A stretch of 55,740 nt of DNA, taken from NCBI GenBank assembly GCA_938036435.1, contig CALHPU010000028.1, forward strand, positions 1 to 55,740, in the 5' to 3' direction. The translations under genes were made by a program, and so were the position numbers. Position 1 is the stretch's first letter, and each line of letters begins with the position of its first letter. Source of the DNA: an uncultured Pirellulaceae bacterium. GTDB lineage: Bacteria; Planctomycetota; Planctomycetia; Pirellulales; Pirellulaceae. This document shows, one piece after another, positions 45,496 through 54,800 of the stretch. The notes below the pieces were generated by a model that saw nothing but the letters and a program-made list of their open reading frames with translations, did no database searches and was not told where the DNA came from.

Positions 45496-46920
45496 ATGAA
45501 TCTTCAACGCAACCCGCCAATTCGAAAATTCAGCTGGACTAACTTTTTGGCGTTGGTGTTTTTCTTGATCGTGGTCTGCTTGGTCGTTTTTCGTGTGTAC
45601 TTTTTTAGGCACATACCTGGGGAGAGCAACGCGCGTGCGAACATTGGATTATTGCGATTTCACAATGAGGTATATTATCCAGTCCGCGCGTTTATCACCG
45701 GCGAGAATCCTTTCGACGCCGAGCAACTTGCCGCCTTTCATCCCGACACGCAATACGAAACGGCGGCGCCGCAGTCGACGAGACTGCCAACGATGCTGCC
45801 GTCCACGCTGTTGATCTATTGCCTGTTTGGTTTCTTCCAACTGCCCTACGCAGAGGCCATTTTTATCGGATTGTCGGTTCTGTTGACCGTGGTGCTCTCG
45901 GCGTTGCTGTTGAAAAAGTGCACCGAAACATCGCCCGGCATCGGTGGTACCTTTTTTTGCTCTGCGTTAATGCTGGTCAGCCTGCCGGGAACCGAAACGT
46001 TTTTTACTTGCCCGGCATCGATGATGTGTGTACTAGGGGTCGCTTGGGCGCTGGCTTACTCACAACGAAAGATCTGGCTATCAAGCATCGGCGTGACTCT
46101 GGCGATGATCCAACCGGCGATCGGTATTCCGCTTGCGCTGTTGTTGCTGCTTCGCGGCAACGTCGTGGCCATCGCTGGAGCGTTAGGGCTGCTGGCGATC
46201 ACCAACGGACTGGCCATCGGCTATATCATCCACAATGGCGGCCCGGCACTGACGGATCTGTCATACTGGCAAGCCTTTGACTATCGAAATTACGTCACAG
46301 CATTACCGGCCTTGGGCAGCCACCAATCGCCACTTGGCCTCAATCTGCTCTCTGGAATAAAAACTTGGGCCGGCAATCGTTTGACGCTAGATCTTTCTAC
46401 GATATTGCCGGCGGCAATCTTAGTCTTAGGTGGACTTGCCTTGTGGTCCGAACGAAACGCCGGCCAGCGCACGGGCATCATCAGCCGATCGGGCATGCTG
46501 ATCGCGCTGTTGACGATTGCCGTGTTTGCAAAATCAATTGACGCGATGATGCTGTTGTGGATTCCAGTTGTAGGCGTCGTGGTCGACGGAGTACGCAGTG
46601 AAAAATCGTTCTCCGTAGGAATGCGATTTTTGTTGGGGCTGCTGTTAGTGTTGCCCTTGTTCAACTATTTTGCCACACCGTTTTTGATAGAGCGATTGAA
46701 GATCGGCCCTCAGTGGTTGGGCGATCCTAACTCCGACCAACTGTTCTCGCTGCGCACGGCACTGGCTGACTGGAACGTGCCTAATCCGGCTGGCGTCGAG
46801 TGGAACGTTGTCTCCACATTCAACATTTGCCTGATCGCGTTGGCGGCGTTGCTGATCATGCTGCGCATGTTCACAAGCGCTTTTTTCGCCGACCGAGGCG
46901 AGGTTAGCTCTGACGTCTGA
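45496..46920 (+). CDS. Polytopic membrane protein, GT87-like (DUF2029)
   Basis: About eleven hydrophobic segments in 474 residues. TM1 is followed by a loop with DLLRF-like NIGLLRFHNEVYYPVRAFITGENPFDAEQL, which matches the acidic/aromatic first loop of GT87 (DUF2029) mannosyltransferase-like proteins, though the catalytic Asp is not certain. It could add sugars from a polyprenyl donor outside the membrane. ATG 45496 is used; TTG 45487 is in frame. No adjacent partner. Confidence 0.65.
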   Translation: MNLQRNPPIRKFSWTNFLALVFFLIVVCLVVFRVYFFRHIPGESNARANIGLLRFHNEVYYPVRAFITGENPFDAEQLAAFHPDTQYETAAPQSTRLPTMLPSTLLIYCLFGFFQLPYAEAIFIGLSVLLTVVLSALLLKKCTETSPGIGGTFFCSALMLVSLPGTETFFTCPASMMCVLGVAWALAYSQRKIWLSSIGVTLAMIQPAIGIPLALLLLLRGNVVAIAGALGLLAITNGLAIGYIIHNGGPALTDLSYWQAFDYRNYVTALPALGSHQSPLGLNLLSGIKTWAGNRLTLDLSTILPAAILVLGGLALWSERNAGQRTGIISRSGMLIALLTIAVFAKSIDAMMLLWIPVVGVVVDGVRSEKSFSVGMRFLLGLLLVLPLFNYFATPFLIERLKIGPQWLGDPNSDQLFSLRTALADWNVPNPAGVEWNVVSTFNICLIALAALLIMLRMFTSAFFADRGEVSSDV

Positions 46921-46977
46921 ACGTGATGTAGCTGTCGGCATAGACTGTGGTTTCCCGAGGTCCCAGCGTCTTCCCGC

Positions 46978-48741
46978 CTATTTAGTAGCCGACAATTGCA
47001 GTTTCGACTTGCGCTTGTTTCTTGGTGGTTTCCATGGGGTTAACCTGAAATACTTCACGTTGCTAAAATCTTTCACCTTGAGTAAGTCGATTGATTTGCA
47101 GCCACTGATTCTCAGCGTGCCAATATTTTCAATGCTTCCAAGCACGCTTACGTCGTCGAGCCTCAGGCAATCGGAAATGATCAAGTCTCTAATCGCCTTG
47201 TGTCCTCTGAGCGGTTCGATTGACTTCAGACCGGCACAACCGTCGAATTGGAGAAAACGTATTTTCGAAGCATCCCTAAGGAAATCGATGGATGCCAGCT
47301 TGGGACAATCGACAATTGAAAGAGATTCGAGGCATCGTAGCCCCTCAATCCCTTCAAACGATTGCAGATTATCGCAACGTCGAATGTCAAGCATACTCAT
47401 ATGCTTGCTCGATTGCAGTCCATCGAGATCGGTCAGTTTGTTGCAACGAGAGAGTTTCAGGGTCTTGACCGCAGGAAGCTGCTCGAGACCGTCTAGGCTC
47501 GTCAGTGATTTAAGTTTGTCGAGGTCCAAGTAACGAACCGAAGGCAAATGACTCAACTCCGAAAGTTCAAATGGACCATCGAATCCAGAGAAATCTAATA
47601 CTTGAACCGTCTTGATACTTTTCAGAAACCTTTTCCCAAGCCCTTGGCAATTGCTCACCCCTAGCCTGAAAAAATCGCGGTTGGAAATAACGTCGATATT
47701 TTTCAGCTCAGGGCAGTCATGCAGATAAAGGCAGGAAACTCCAGTATCTTGAATCGCATCAATCGTGTGGAGTGACCTACACTTCGATAGTGACAAATCG
47801 CGAAGTCCACGTTGCCCTCTGAGTCCGTCAATGTTTTTTAGGAGCGGACAATCATAGAGCGAAATACTCGCATCTCGAAATCCGGTCGTCTCGAGTCCGT
47901 CTAGGCTGACAAGGTCGGGGCAGTGGCGAATGCCAATCCGCTTCAATTGATCGAGGCCTTCAATGAATCTCAAGTCACGAAGTGACTTACAATTCGTAAG
48001 TGAAATACTTTCCAGCTTTGGGGCGGCGAGCGATTTGATCGTATCGACGCGACATCCTCCAAGCGTCAAACTTTCAAGTCGAAATCCATCAAGTCCGCTG
48101 AGGTCGTCGATTGGACAGTTGGAGATTGTTAACCCTCTCAGGTCACGAAGCGCCAGCCCATCGACCGATTCAATCGGACACTTTACTAGTCGAAGCTGCT
48201 TGAGTGATTTGAGTTCACTGATGACTTTTGCTTCGCGAAGCTGTGGGCATTTCGAGATAACCAACCTTTCTAGAGGCAAGTCATTGATTGCACTGATGTC
48301 TGCGAGGTTCCGGCAATTCTCTACTTCAAGGCTACGAAGATCGTTCAACGGCTTGAGTACGCTCAGGTCCCTCAAGTCGTGGCACTTTTTAATTTTAATC
48401 ATCACCACGCGCGAAAAGAGATGCCCGCCATACCACGATTTGAGATACCAAGGCCCCGGCTGGTAATTTGGATCAGGAATTTTAGTTCCGTAACCGCTTG
48501 CACCAACTGAAAACTCATGATGTGCGTAATAGACTTCGGAAGCATAGGTGTTCACGATCGCCTCTCGAATTTTAGCTTGCTGGATTGCTGAATAGCAACT
48601 CACCCAGCAAATCGTCAGCAGTAAGGCCGCCAACAACGGTATGGCAAATCGATGTCTGCCCAGAGCCTGAATTAGGTATCGGATCTTAATGGTTTTCCCC
48701 TTCCAAGCTTTTGTTAGTTGCTCCCTCTTGCGCCGCACCAA
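46978..48741 (-). CDS. Membrane-anchored leucine-rich-repeat protein
   Basis: One N-terminal TM (RFAIPLLAALLLTICWVSCY, about 33-52), a spacer to about 110, then some twenty LRRs of 20-23 residues to about 575. The pattern is L-x-x-L-x-L-x-x-C-x-x-L-x-x-I/L-x-x-L, with a Cys at the position where LRRs often carry Asn or Cys. The end is a short basic tail. Such proteins form a curved binding surface; the periplasm or cell surface is likely. TTG 48741 (or GTG 48738) is the only choice and overlaps the HEAT gene by about 55 bases, so the two are translationally linked. Confidence 0.8.
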   Translation of the reverse strand: MVRRKREQLTKAWKGKTIKIRYLIQALGRHRFAIPLLAALLLTICWVSCYSAIQQAKIREAIVNTYASEVYYAHHEFSVGASGYGTKIPDPNYQPGPWYLKSWYGGHLFSRVVMIKIKKCHDLRDLSVLKPLNDLRSLEVENCRNLADISAINDLPLERLVISKCPQLREAKVISELKSLKQLRLVKCPIESVDGLALRDLRGLTISNCPIDDLSGLDGFRLESLTLGGCRVDTIKSLAAPKLESISLTNCKSLRDLRFIEGLDQLKRIGIRHCPDLVSLDGLETTGFRDASISLYDCPLLKNIDGLRGQRGLRDLSLSKCRSLHTIDAIQDTGVSCLYLHDCPELKNIDVISNRDFFRLGVSNCQGLGKRFLKSIKTVQVLDFSGFDGPFELSELSHLPSVRYLDLDKLKSLTSLDGLEQLPAVKTLKLSRCNKLTDLDGLQSSKHMSMLDIRRCDNLQSFEGIEGLRCLESLSIVDCPKLASIDFLRDASKIRFLQFDGCAGLKSIEPLRGHKAIRDLIISDCLRLDDVSVLGSIENIGTLRISGCKSIDLLKVKDFSNVKYFRLTPWKPPRNKRKSKLQLSATK

Positions 48742-49372
48742 TTTGCCTTAACGTGATCTCGATCGAGTCCTTCAATTGTTGGTCAACGTAGGAACCATTG
48801 AGTTGCCGCAACCAAGGCGCAGCGTGATTTGCTTTTTCCCCAAACCTCCCGATCGCTTCAACGATTGCAGGAATTCCGACGCCGTCAGGATTACTCCGAC
48901 CGGGAATCCGTTGCAGACGTTTCGGTACGTTCCCTTTTTCGGGGTTCTTTAATTTCTCAATCAGTGGATCGATCGCCCGTTCATCTCGGAGCCGACCAAG
49001 CGCATAGGCGATGGTGGATCGATACGGTAGGATGCCATCGCCCGTATCGTAGTCATTGGAACCATTTATCAACTCATCGATCAAATAGGGCACCGCGGGA
49101 GCGGCTTCTGATGGACGCATTTCAGCGAGAATCTCAAGCGCCGTGATGCGTTTGTAAAAGTCGTAGTTTCTTAAGGAAATCGGGCCCCAACATTTCTCTG
49201 ATGCGGTAGTCGGTTCGCCTTCGTAATCGTCACCGTAGGTCGGTTTGAAGTGATAGCCGGTACCATGAAACTGATCTATCAAAAGCTCCACCTTTGAACG
49301 AGTTTCGACGGAGCCTGGCCACATCGTGAAACAGCACACTGCGATCGCTACAGCGACGAGAAGATATTTCAT
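48686..49372 (-). CDS. Secreted HEAT-repeat protein
   Basis: The ATG at 49372 gives a signal peptide (MKYLLVAVAIAVCCFTMW); TTG 49393 is less likely. Residues 75-225 have HEAT-like helices: RITALEILAEMRPSEAAPAV, TIAYALGRLRDERAIDPLI, GIPAIVEAIGRFGEKANHAA. These would make a protein-binding scaffold in the periplasm. Its 3' end overlaps the start of the LRR gene, so both repeat proteins come from one transcript and might act together (inference). Confidence 0.72.
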   Translation of the reverse strand: MKYLLVAVAIAVCCFTMWPGSVETRSKVELLIDQFHGTGYHFKPTYGDDYEGEPTTASEKCWGPISLRNYDFYKRITALEILAEMRPSEAAPAVPYLIDELINGSNDYDTGDGILPYRSTIAYALGRLRDERAIDPLIEKLKNPEKGNVPKRLQRIPGRSNPDGVGIPAIVEAIGRFGEKANHAAPWLRQLNGSYVDQQLKDSIEITLRQIGAAQEGATNKSLEGENH

Positions 49373-49488
49373 TGTCACGAGATCCTTGATCAAAGAAGTG
49401 GGGCTGCCGAAAGAGGTGTTGGCTGCCGAAACCTACGCCGACCTACCGCGATGATCCAGCTTTTACGTCGAAAGTCGCTGGCTAACGG

Positions 49489-49517
49489 GCAGCCGAAGAT
49501 CGGGTAATCCCGGTCTT
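49489..49517. repeat. GCAGCCG-footed hairpin
   Basis: GCAGCCG is followed by AAGATCGGG-TAAT-CCCGGTCTT: nine pairs with one G-T. There is no T-tract, so it is not a terminator. The foot is the same as in the REPIN-like copy at 50883. Confidence 0.45.
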
Positions 49518-49685
49518 TAGGGTCATTGGGGCGGCGAAATGAGGTCAAGAGTCATGCGTATTTTATTAGTGAAGATGAAGAGACCTCTCTGTTCACTCGA
49601 TTACGTTTCGGGCTTTTATTGACAAGCCATTCTGTGTTCTATGTTCTGGCTTCACCCGAAATTCGATCACTCTCAGTAGATCAGG

Positions 49686-49729
49686 GGGTTATTCACTCAA
49701 GGGGTTAGTCACTCAAGGGGTTAGTCACG
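49686..49729. repeat. 16-bp tandem repeat, 2.7 copies
   Basis: Two full units of GGGTTAKTCACTCAAG (49686-49701, 49702-49717) and a partial third (49718-49729) lie 31-74 bp before the tgt start. Confidence 0.85.
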
Positions 49730-49759
49730 AGGTATCGGCAACATTACAATCTGGCGACT

Positions 49760-50872
49760 ATGAAAGCTGGATTTAAATATGAACTGCTGCATCAAGACAA
49801 ACACTGCGGTGCGCGGTTAGGGCGTCTGACGACGCCGCGCGGTGTGATTGACCTACCAACCTTCATGCCCGTTGGCACCTGCGGAACGGTCAAAGGTCTG
49901 ACAACTGGGCTGCTGGAACAGACCGGCGCTCAGATTATTCTAGGTAACACTTATCACTTACACCTGCGTCCCGGGGCAGACGTTGTCCAGCAGATGGGCG
50001 AGCTGCCGAAATTCATGGGCTGGAACAAACCGATGCTGACCGACAGCGGAGGCTTCCAAGTCTTCTCCCTCGCGCAGCTCACGAAGATCACCGAAGAGGG
50101 CGCTAAATTCCGCTCGCACATCGACGGGTCACTGATCGATTTGACGCCCGAAATCAGCGTTAGTATCCAAGAAAAACTTGGCGCCGACATCGCGATGGTG
50201 TTTGACCATGTTATCGAGCTTCCAAATAAACGCTCCGCCGTCAAAGATGCCATGGACCGCACCATTCGCTGGGCGAAGCGCTGCAAGGACGCTCACACGA
50301 AGCAGTCGCAGGTCCAATTCGCGATCGTGCAGGGAGGGCTCGATGAAGGCTTGCGGCAGGAGTGTTGCAAGCAGTTGATCGAACTCGATTTCCCCGGATA
50401 TGCAATTGGGGGCCTAAGCGTAGGTGAGCCGCCGGAGGAGATGTACCGGATCTTGGACGGCACCACGCCGGCGCTGCCCGAGGACAAACCGCGTTACCTG
50501 ATGGGCGTCGGGACGCCGGAGGATTTGCTAGAGGGAGTCAAACGCGGTGTCGACATGTTCGATTGCGTGATGCCGACTCGCAATGGCCGCAATGCGACCG
50601 CGTTCACCGACAATGGGAAAATGAAGCTGCGTAACCTTTGCCACCAAACCGATCCGGCTCCCCTAATGGAGGGCATCGACACCCCCTACAGCCATCTAAG
50701 CCGAGCCTATTTGGGGCATTTGTTCAGAGCCAAAGAGATGCTGGGACCGATTCTGCTGTCTTTGCATAACCTCGCCTACTATCAACGCCTGATGAAACAG
50801 GCGCGGGAGGCCATCGCCGCAGACCGCTATATAGACTTCTACAACGAGAGAATGCTGGGTTGGAAGAAGTGA
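49760..50872 (+). CDS. tgt: tRNA-guanine (queuine) transglycosylase lacking zinc-site cysteines
   Basis: The enzyme exchanges guanine-34 for preQ1 in tRNAs with GUN anticodons. TIM-barrel motifs are intact: [21 protein letters not shown] (Asp95), [25 protein letters not shown] and nucleophile Asp268 in [13 protein letters not shown]. The family C-terminus usually has a CxCxxC plus His zinc site before SRAYLHHL. Here the stretch reads [21 protein letters not shown], so all three Cys are gone, although LHNL keeps the His. Length is normal, with no frameshift. ATG at 49760. Confidence 0.95.
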   Translation: MKAGFKYELLHQDKHCGARLGRLTTPRGVIDLPTFMPVGTCGTVKGLTTGLLEQTGAQIILGNTYHLHLRPGADVVQQMGELPKFMGWNKPMLTDSGGFQVFSLAQLTKITEEGAKFRSHIDGSLIDLTPEISVSIQEKLGADIAMVFDHVIELPNKRSAVKDAMDRTIRWAKRCKDAHTKQSQVQFAIVQGGLDEGLRQECCKQLIELDFPGYAIGGLSVGEPPEEMYRILDGTTPALPEDKPRYLMGVGTPEDLLEGVKRGVDMFDCVMPTRNGRNATAFTDNGKMKLRNLCHQTDPAPLMEGIDTPYSHLSRAYLGHLFRAKEMLGPILLSLHNLAYYQRLMKQAREAIAADRYIDFYNERMLGWKK

Positions 50873-51251
50873 ATGATTTTTCGCAGCCGAAGTCGCCAGA
50901 CTTTTGACCTTGTGCGAGCAATTTCTCCAATCTCCTGCGAGACGCGGCCACGAAACAGGTAGACTGTACTTTGTGGAGACGCTTCAGCTTATTAAGTAAG
51001 CACATGGCTCAGGGCCTACCAGAGCGCAAAAGCAAAGCGCAAAAGCCACCTCCAAAATCGGCCCTCCAAACCGATTCCACTTTATCACTAATTCGCGATT
51101 TCATTGGCCTTGGCAGGACCAAGGGCGGAATCTACACTATCGGCTTGTTTTTGGGCATCAAAGTGCTTTCACCAGCGTGAAAGCTAGTTCAAACGCGAAC
51201 GATAGAATCAAGTAATGTCTGTTCGGCTTCGCGGGCGAGAATGCGATTTTT
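50873..51251. other. 379-bp intergenic region between tgt and yajC
   Basis: It holds the REPIN-like element at 50883-50951 and a possible 58-codon open frame (51004-51180) for which I see no support. No tRNA. The yajC promoter should lie here, but no clear match is visible. Confidence 0.45.
50883..50951. repeat. 69-bp REPIN-like element, copy 2
   Basis: Starts GCAGCCGAAGTCGCCAGACTT (perfect stem AAGTC/GACTT, loop GCCA) and ends CTCCTGCGAGACGCGGCCAC, whose reverse carries stem GTCTC/GAGAT with loop GCAG. It aligns with 39803-39870, including a shared CTCCAATCTC-Y-TGCGAG block. Confidence 0.65.
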
Positions 51252-51686
51252 ATGGGCTATTTTATTTCTGTTTGTTGGTTGATCCTCATTCAGACTCAGA
51301 CGACAACTTCTTCGGCGGCTGAAGCTGCTGGCGAGGTCGTCGGCGGAGCGGGTGCGGTCGAAGAGGCTCCCGGTGGATTCTTCCAAGACTTTCAGTACAT
51401 GCTGCCAATGATGGCGGCGATCATGGCCCTGTATTTTATCCTTCTTCGTCCTCAGCAATCGGATCAAGACAAAGCCACCGGCAACGTGAAAAACCTCAAG
51501 AAGAACGATCGTGTGCTAACGGTCGGTGGCATTGTGGGAACGGTCGTAAGCTCTCCCGAGCAATCCGAGTTCACCACGATCAGGATCGACGAAGCGAACA
51601 ACACCAAAATTCAGGTTCGCACCGTCTCTATCGCGCGCGTTTTGACTGACGATGACCAAAAATCGGGATCGGCGGCAAAGAAATAA
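51252..51686 (+). CDS. yajC: Preprotein translocase subunit YajC
   Basis: A small inner-membrane partner of SecDF. One TM (YMLPMMAAIMALYFILL, about 49-65) is followed by RPQQSDQDKA and NLKKNDRVLTVGGIVGTVVS, the YajC signature (PF02699). The N-terminus is an Ala/Gly/Glu-rich periplasmic segment of 45 residues, longer than in E. coli. Followed by secDF after 117 bp; with tgt upstream this is the usual tgt-yajC-secDF order. ATG 51252. Confidence 0.93.
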   Translation: MGYFISVCWLILIQTQTTTSSAAEAAGEVVGGAGAVEEAPGGFFQDFQYMLPMMAAIMALYFILLRPQQSDQDKATGNVKNLKKNDRVLTVGGIVGTVVSSPEQSEFTTIRIDEANNTKIQVRTVSIARVLTDDDQKSGSAAKK

Positions 51687-51803
51687 TTTCGATTCAACGC
51701 GAATGAAAATCGCCGCCACTCCAAAGTCTCCGCATCACGAGGGCTGACATGTTCTCGATGCGTTCATCCGTTTCACCATTTAATCTACCCAGGAATCAAT
51801 CTG

Positions 51804-54800
51804 ATGTTTGATTCGTTTTTGTCCGGATCTTTATTGGCAGATTCTGCTTTAGGTCTTTCAGGATACGTCGTTGCGATTTTGTTGATCGTCGCCATCGCTT
51901 TGGGCATCGCCCTTGCGCACTTTATCGCTAATGGACTCAACGTCAACGACTACCGATCGCGTCTCGCATGGGTATTGACCCCTTTGCTGATTGCCGGACT
52001 GATGATTGCCACTGGCTGGCCGCCCAAATTCGGCGTTGACCTGCGCGGAGGGATCAACATGATCGGCTCCCTGAACTTGGAAGCGGTCGACAACGAAGAC
52101 CCCAACTACGTTCCGCCAAAAGCGCAAGACATCATTCCCGTGCTGGTTAAACGCGTGAACCCATCGGGTACCAAAGAGATTATGATCCGCGCTTTGGGTG
52201 AGGACAAAATCGAAGTCACCATCCCCTCGGTTTCTCTCGAAGAAGCCGAAGGTATTTGGGATTCGATCGTCAAAACGGGCAAACTGGAGTTCCGAATTTG
52301 CGCTAATCGACAGTTTGCCGATCATGCGGCTGTCATCAACGCTGCCGAAACCGCCTCACGGAGTCCTGAATTTCGTAAGCGACGTGCAAAGTACGTGGAA
52401 TCTCCCGAAGGCGAAAGAATCGGAGTCTGGGTTGGCGTCGCGAAAATTATTCCTACCGCCGCCGACATTGCCGCAGGTGACTTGCCCTCTGTCATGCCGT
52501 ACAAATTCGCACCTCGTAGTGGTCACTTGATCCGCAACAAAGACACCGGGCAGATCGTGCCTCTGAGTACGTTACAGTATCAGGATGGAGATGCATTGGG
52601 CCTAGAATTTGCAGTCTGGTGCCGCGACAACGGGATTCAGGTTCCTGAAATCCTGATGCTATACCCAAAAGAAAACCAAGACGTTCAAGGAAAGCACCTC
52701 GCCTCGGTAAGGGCTCAGTTCGACGACAAGGGCCGTCCCGCACTTGGCTTTAGCACCACCAGTGAGGGCATGGCAAGACTCGGTCTGCTAACCCGACTGA
52801 ATACAGAACCAGATGGGCAAGCAAAAAAAGAACTGGGGATCGTTCTCGACGGAAAACTTAGCTCCGCACCAACAATCAACAGTACGATTCGGGCCAACGG
52901 AGAGATCTCAGGTAGCTTTACGCAAAACGAGGTCAATGAACTCAAGCGTAATCTGGAAAGTGGTAAGCTTGATGTTACTCTCAACAAGAACCCAATTAGT
53001 CGCAACTTTGTTGAATCTACTCTCGGCAACGAACTACGCACCAAAGGCATTTGGGCGATCGGAGTTTCTCTGATTCTGGTCCTTGTGTTCATGTGTTTCT
53101 ATTACCGTTTCGCCGGTGTCATTGCCACGATCAGTCTTGTTTTGAATCTGTGCTTAATATTGGCCCTGATCATGTTCATCCAACAACCACTAACGCTGAC
53201 GGGTCTGGCCGGCCTTGTATTGACCGTCGGTATGTCCGTCGATGCTAACGTGCTGATCTTCGAACGTATCCGCGAGGAACTCGACCGAGGCGCCGCCCTT
53301 CGGATGGCCATTCGAAACGGTTTCGATAAAGCGACGGTCACGATTCTTGATGCGAACATCACGACGCTGTTTACAGCGTTGGCCCTGTACGCGATCGGAA
53401 CCGAGCAAATTAAAGGATTCGCCGTAACGCTGATTTTGGGTATCTTGATGTCGATGTACACAGCGATCTTTTGCTCGCGGTTGATGTTCGACATCTCCGA
53501 ACGACGCGGATGGCTCACAAAGTTGAACATGCGTCGCATCCTAGAAAAAGCAAATTTCGATTTCATTAGCAAGATTTCACTGACGAGCATTTTGTCAGCG
53601 GCCGCGATCGGAATCGGCGTGTTCAGCATGTTCACATTGGGTCCAAAAATCCTTGACCATGATCTGCGCGGCGGCTCAACGATCCGTATGGTGTTCAAGG
53701 ATCCTCAGGACATTGATGACCTGAAAACCCTACTCGACAGCGAAGATATTGTTGTCAAGGACGAGAAGGTTGAATTCACTGTCTCCGGTTTCAGTGGTCC
53801 TGGCACCAGCGCGGACCAGGCCGGTCGAATCTTCAAGGTCGATAGTAATCTGCCCGCTTGGGAAGGTGGCGCTGATGGCGAAAAATGGGAGCAATTGAAC
53901 GAGGTCATGACACGTGTTTTTGGTGACAAACTGGAAATGCACAATGCCACGATCGAAGCGGGTGCCCCAATGTCAGCTTTGCCGACCAAAGGGACCAAAG
54001 GAACAGACACGCAAACTGCAAAAAGTAAAATGTCACTGGAGGTTCCTTCGTGGAATGCGGTTACAGTGTCGGCAATTAACTTAATATCGCCGAACATGAT
54101 CCTGCAGGATGAAGGCGTCACCATCACAACGGGCGAAACCGCTGATGCTCCGGTCGAAACGCCGGTTGAATTAAAATCCGATGGCCCGGTTGTCCAGAGC
54201 GATGCCCCGGTAATTGAAACCGAAACACAGGCAGAGACATCAGACGCCCCATCCATGGCATCCGATGCTGCAGTAGTTGAGGGAGATACTGAAGATACGC
54301 AGGCAGATCCTCCAACAATCGGATCTGATACCAAAGCAATGGAATCAAAAGAAACGAGTGAATCGACGGGCTCAATCGGCGAAGATCCTTCAAGTGAAGT
54401 TAGCAATGCTTTTGCTGCTGGCGATTCAGGTTCGGCGACGACAGAAGTTTTGGCGGAAAAAGTCACTCGCAAACTTTCCTTCGGACAACCTATTACCGGA
54501 AAGACGCTCAAGGAGCTAATGCTGCAGGCAGCTGTTTCGCTCGATTTGGAGCTTGCCGAAAACGCGCTGTCCTTAAGCTCCCCTGACACTGATCCGGGTG
54601 AATCCGCTGCGGGTACGGTTTCCAAAAACTGGACCGTTGAAATGCAACGGATCGCACCGGAGAACGCTGACGATATCTTGAAACAGTGGTCCGATGACTT
54701 CAATGGCCAACCGTACTTTCCGATGGCCAGTAAGGTCGGTGGCCAAATTGCGAAGAACATGCAAACCCAAGCGTTGACGGCGGCGGTCGTTGGATTGCTG

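Larger units (their letters stand above)
49373..49759. other. 387-bp divergent intergenic region with hairpin and tandem repeat
   Basis: Between the HEAT gene and tgt. It holds two GGCTGCCGAAA copies (49402 and 49420), the hairpin at 49489-49517 and the 16-bp tandem repeat at 49686-49729. No gene is convincing. Confidence 0.5.

Noticed and set aside
49489..49517. Hairpin considered as a terminator
   Set aside because: No T-tract on either strand, and no gene ends at the right place.
49526..49708. 60-codon frame before tgt
   Set aside because: It ends inside the tandem repeat and has no supporting feature.
51004..51180. Possible 58-residue protein between tgt and yajC
   Set aside because: No ribosome site, no signal peptide or family match; left out for lack of support.
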